A DNA stretch of 64,000 nucleotides from Xylocopilactobacillus apis (GTDB lineage: Bacteria > Bacillota > Bacilli > Lactobacillales > Lactobacillaceae). Shown here piece by piece: positions 63,711-64,000 of the stretch. The position numbers and the translations under genes are program-made. Position 1 is the first letter of the stretch. Every line of letters begins with the position of its first letter. The stretch covers positions 1,880,001-1,944,000 of the forward strand of contig NZ_AP026801.1 in the NCBI RefSeq assembly GCF_033095965.1, written 5' to 3'. The notes under the pieces are model-generated. The model did no database searches, was not told where the DNA came from, and saw only the letters and a program-made list of their open reading frames with translations.

Positions 63711-64000
63711 GATTACTTTCAATCAATTCATGTAGTTTCAAGAACATACTGCTAGTATGTGGTAACGGCGTATAGTAAACCATTTGAGTCTCATTAGTTG
63801 CCAATCCGTTGTATACTCCCGGGAAAGTATCCTTAAAAATGTTTGCTTCATAAACATTCCCGTCGTCTGCAATCAAATACATTGTAAACGGCTTATTAAA
63901 ATCAATATCGTTTTGATTGGATTCATTTAATAACCCTGTTTTCCCTGATTTAGAATGATATAGAATCAACGGATTCTCTAACGGATGAATTGGATAATCT
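63697..64000 (-). CDS. C-terminal part of an unrecognised protein (cut by window edge)
   Basis: The frame is open from the right edge down to the stop at 63697, giving about 100 residues. A TTG at 63969 is internal, since the reading frame continues upstream through DYPIHPLENPLI. The visible part (MYLIADDGNVYEANIFKDTF and VYYTPLPHTSSMFLKLHELI) shows no membrane segment or known motif. Overlaps rlmA by 14 bases, hinting at one operon. Function unknown. Confidence 0.55.
   Translation of the reverse strand, partial: DYPIHPLENPLILYHSKSGKTGLLNESNQNDIDFNKPFTMYLIADDGNVYEANIFKDTFPGVYNGLATNETQMVYYTPLPHTSSMFLKLHELIESNHDKD

Noticed and set aside
63697-63969. Complete 90-residue gene starting at a TTG at 63969
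   Set aside because: The reading frame stays open upstream to the window edge with no ribosome-binding site at the TTG, so this is the tail of a longer gene.
1-64000. CRISPR arrays, tRNA or rRNA genes, prophage
   Set aside because: No regularly spaced repeats, no T-arm/anticodon patterns and no phage structural genes were found by eye; a tRNAscan or CRISPR search could still find something subtle.

Overview
The window is a 64 kb piece of chromosome from a low-GC Gram-positive bacterium, most likely a member of the Lactobacillaceae. Pointers to this are the S10-spc-alpha ribosomal gene order followed by ECF transporter genes and truA, a malolactic enzyme/malate permease/LysR locus, a WxL-anchored lectin/BspA surface protein, a Bce-type peptide-sensing module, frequent TTG starts and strong AGGAGG ribosome-binding sites. 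The genus cannot be fixed from the sequence alone. No rRNA, tRNA, CRISPR array, prophage or insertion sequence was recognised.

Layout. 1-4.7 kb: typA (cut by the left edge), an unexplained short transcription unit (40-codon ORF plus structured RNA plus terminator), a CPBP membrane protease, a hotdog thioesterase and two membrane proteins. 4.7-8.5 kb: a large secreted lectin/leucine-rich-repeat/WxL protein whose signal peptide is out of frame across a run of nine G. 8.7-21.3 kb: adenine deaminase with a DcuC-like transporter, a ring-cleaving dioxygenase-like VOC protein, an oxidoreductase, an HNH endonuclease, a DUF1801-like protein, tag, an isolated rfbB, an esterase, a degenerate shikimate-kinase-like protein, a PspC protein, xpt, an LD-carboxypeptidase and a NUDIX hydrolase. 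21.5-30.4 kb: an Rpn-family nuclease, a five-gene Bce-type regulator/kinase/ABC cluster, an ASCH protein and mgtA. 30.5-35.9 kb: a dihydroorotate-dehydrogenase-like gene and a TrpXYZ-type ABC transporter. 35.9-40.8 kb: cfa, NUDIX, truA, ecfT, ecfA2, ecfA1. 40.9-54.8 kb: the ribosomal operon from rpsJ to rplQ, transcribed leftwards. 54.9-64 kb: a macro-domain protein, aroF-aroB-aroK, malate permease/malolactic enzyme/MleR, msrA-msrB, rlmA and a partial gene.

The most striking observation is at 31.6-33.2 kb. Each of the two tandem, duplicated TrpX-like substrate-binding proteins is preceded by a near-consensus promoter, a 21-codon leader peptide and a set of mutually exclusive RNA helices ending in an intrinsic terminator. 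The first leader ends in a tyrosine cluster (RYYYSYYG). At the same positions the second carries phenylalanine and tyrosine (RFYFSYFR). This looks like classical ribosome-mediated attenuation, duplicated with its gene and retuned from Tyr to Phe/Tyr. The two copies show compensatory base changes in the helices.

A caution about the assembly: rplN, an essential gene, is broken by one missing base in a G run. Restoring one base in similar short homopolymers also repairs ade, aroB and probably the LD-carboxypeptidase start. These frameshifts are therefore best read as sequence errors until checked, and the same doubt applies to the G9 tract in the surface-protein gene.
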